From Ruminococcaceae bacterium UBA866 (GTDB lineage Bacteria > Bacillota > Clostridia > Oscillospirales > Ruminococcaceae), in the NCBI GenBank assembly GCA_002295325.1, contig DBGA01000026.1:26184-34455 (forward strand): a stretch of 8,272 nucleotides of DNA, in the 5' to 3' direction. Below the pieces are notes generated by a model. It was given only the letters and a program-made list of their open reading frames with translations, did no database searches and was not told the origin of the DNA. The translations under genes and the position numbers were made by a program. Positions 7,173-8,272 of this stretch are shown here, one piece after another. How positions within the stretch are numbered: position 1 is the stretch's first letter; each line of letters opens with the position of its first letter.

Positions 7173-7180
7173 CACCCCTT
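7173..7180 (-). promoter_or_regulatory. Ribosome binding site of fabG
   Basis: Minus-strand AAGGGGTG lies within the last codons of fabK. It overlaps the possible GTG start (7175-7173) and sits 6 bases before the TTG at 7166, so it argues for TTG as the real start. Confidence 0.65.
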
Positions 7181-7602
7181 ATCTTTTCAGATCTAGTCAT
7201 TAGTTGTTTTGCATCTTCCATAATTTCATTTATCATTTCAGAGGCAGTTTGCTCTTTGTTTACCATACCTGCAATCTGCCCAGCCATAAAGCTGCCTTTT
7301 TCATCGTCGCCATCTTTTACAGCAATCCTCAAAGAACCAGCTCCAAGCTTTTCAAACTCCTCTAATGAAATACCCTCTTTTTCAGCATTCAGCATCATTC
7401 TGGCATTCTTATTTTTAAGGGTACGCACAGGATGACCCGTGAACGCACCTGTAATTACTGTGCTTGTATCTTTTGCCTCAATAACATTATCTTTAAACGC
7501 TTGGCTAATTTCACACTCTTTGGCAACCAAAAAGCGTGTTCCAATCTGAACGCCCTGTGCACCTAGCATAAATGCGGCCGCAACACCTCGCCCGTCAGCA
7601 AT

Positions 7603-7605
7603 TCA
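7603..7605 (-). other. Premature TGA codon within fabK
   Basis: On the minus strand this reads GCT GCT GGG TGA ATT GCT GAC, that is A-A-G-stop-I-A-D. FabK proteins have Ala-Ala-Gly-Gly-Ile-Ala-Asp here, so the TGA stands in place of the second glycine. The frame is the same before and after. Confidence 0.95.
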
Positions 7606-8119
7606 CCCAGCAGCGATAACTGGAATGCTTACTGCATCGACAACCTGTGGTACTAGCGCCATTGTTGTAAGCGACCCAATATGTCCACCGGCTTCCATTC
7701 CTTCACAAACCACAGCATCTGCACCTGCACGCTCCATTCTTTTAGCAAGCGCAACACTTGGAACAACAGGAATTACTTTAATTCCTGCCTCTTTCAGCGC
7801 AGGGATATAGATAGCTGGATTGCCAGCACCGGTAGTAACTACCGCCACCTTTTCTTCAATGCAGAGGTTGATTAAATCTTCAGCAAAAGGGCTCATCAGC
7901 ATAATGTTAACACCAAAAGGCTTTGACGTTAATTCTTTGGCACGTTTTATTTCAGCTCGTATCACGTCAGCAGGAGCACCGCCACCAGCGATAAGTCCAC
8001 ATCCACCTGCATTTGAAACGGCAGCCGCAAGACTTGCTGTCGCAACCCAAGCCATACCGCCTTGTATAATAGGATATTGAATTCCCAACAATTCTGTAAT
8101 CTGCGTACTCATACTATTT

Positions 8120-8125
8120 CCTCCT
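8120..8125 (-). promoter_or_regulatory. Ribosome binding site of fabK
   Basis: Minus-strand AGGAGG lies 7 bases before ATG at 8112. It rules out the longer in-frame opening at 8169 (a TTG), whose extra 19 residues would overlap fabH and match nothing in FabK. Confidence 0.85.
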
Positions 8126-8158
8126 ATAAAAAGAGCAACTAAACTTTGGTATGTATAC

Positions 8159-8272
8159 CTACCACTCAATTATAGCCGCTCCATATGTTAATCCAGCACC
8201 AAAACCTACCACACAAATTTTGTCACCAGTTTTTATCTTGCCCATTTTTAACGCTTCATTAATCCCAATTGG
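8159..8272 (-). CDS. fabH: 3-oxoacyl-[acyl-carrier-protein] synthase III (FabH), C-terminal end only
   Basis: Only the last 37 codons and a TAG stop are in the window; the rest lies beyond the right edge. FabH starts fatty acid synthesis by condensing acetyl-CoA (or a branched primer) with malonyl-ACP. The visible tail starts [19 protein letters not shown] and continues into [17 protein letters not shown]. It has the KxGDKI turn and the V-GFGAGLT-G glycine loop that end KAS III proteins. The catalytic Cys, His and Asn residues fall outside the window. The 46-base gap to fabK holds only the fabK ribosome binding site. As the first visible gene of the minus-strand run, it suggests that the operon promoter, and any FapR- or FabT-type regulator gene, is further right. 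Confidence 0.92.
   Translation of the reverse strand, partial: PIGINEALKMGKIKTGDKICVVGFGAGLTYGAAIIEW

Larger units (their letters stand above)
7159..8112 (-). pseudogene. fabK: Enoyl-ACP reductase II (FabK) with an in-frame TGA
   Basis: FabK is the FMN-dependent, NAD(P)H-using enoyl-ACP reductase that finishes each elongation cycle in many low-GC Gram-positives. ATG at 8112 follows AGGAGG by 7 bases and gives [20 protein letters not shown], the normal FabK N-terminus. The frame would encode 317 codons, close to family length, but codon 170 is TGA. Upstream lie GVNIMLMSP (67-75) and the active-site [10 protein letters not shown] with His144. Just before the stop is VIAAG, and just after it IADGRGVAAAFMLGAQGVQIGTRF, the flavin-phosphate-binding half of the barrel, then the MAGQIAG motif near the end. 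No base is gained or lost; one base change from GGA explains it, since the family has Gly there. The 169-residue fragment lacks part of the barrel and should be inactive. The next ATG, ten codons on, has no good ribosome site. Family identity is certain; whether the gene is really broken is not. Confidence 0.9.

Noticed and set aside
7159..7569. A separate 136-residue gene starting at the ATG inside the 3' half of fabK.
   Set aside because: It is the in-frame continuation of FabK, lacks a well-spaced ribosome site, and encodes only part of the barrel. It is better treated as part of interrupted fabK.
7603..7605. Selenocysteine insertion at the fabK TGA.
   Set aside because: The position is a structural glycine in FabK, not a redox cysteine, and I see no obvious selenocysteine-insertion hairpin immediately downstream.

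Overview
The window is an AT-rich, low-GC Gram-positive chromosome segment, most consistent with an endospore-forming member of the Clostridia. Three things suggest this: a dipicolinate synthase subunit B gene (spoVFB), an enoyl-ACP reductase of the flavin type (FabK, not FabI), and the clustering of acetyl-CoA carboxylase and type II fatty acid synthase genes in an order typical of clostridia. Ribosome binding sites are strong (AAAGGAGG type), and TTG or GTG starts are frequent. The genus cannot be named from the sequence alone.

Layout, left to right: spoVFB on the plus strand (32-625) converges on a long minus-strand cluster. The 104-base gap between them holds two hairpins, the second a classic bidirectional intrinsic terminator. 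Read in its own direction of transcription (right to left), the minus-strand cluster is fabH (only its C-terminus is in the window), fabK, fabG, fabF, accB, fabZ, accC, accD, accA, acpP. Gaps are mostly under 70 bases, with overlaps at fabK/fabG and accD/accA, as expected of one operon. acpP is set apart by a 97-base gap with a near-consensus promoter of its own and a weak hairpin at the end of accA.

Together the genes turn acetyl-CoA into malonyl-CoA (AccB, AccC, AccD, AccA) and run the elongation cycle on acyl carrier protein: FabH starts the chain, FabF condenses, FabG reduces, FabZ dehydrates and FabK reduces again. fabD (malonyl-CoA:ACP transacylase), which usually lies between fabK and fabG in clostridial clusters, is absent here and must be elsewhere. 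No ACP gene lies between fabG and fabF either.

The most notable anomaly is an in-frame TGA at codon 170 of fabK, at a conserved glycine of the flavin-phosphate region. The reading frame and family similarity continue undisturbed on both sides. It is either a real nonsense mutation, a sequencing or assembly error, or (less likely) recoding. Otherwise the window is ordinary core metabolism, and I found no sign of an undescribed system, mobile element, CRISPR array or RNA gene.
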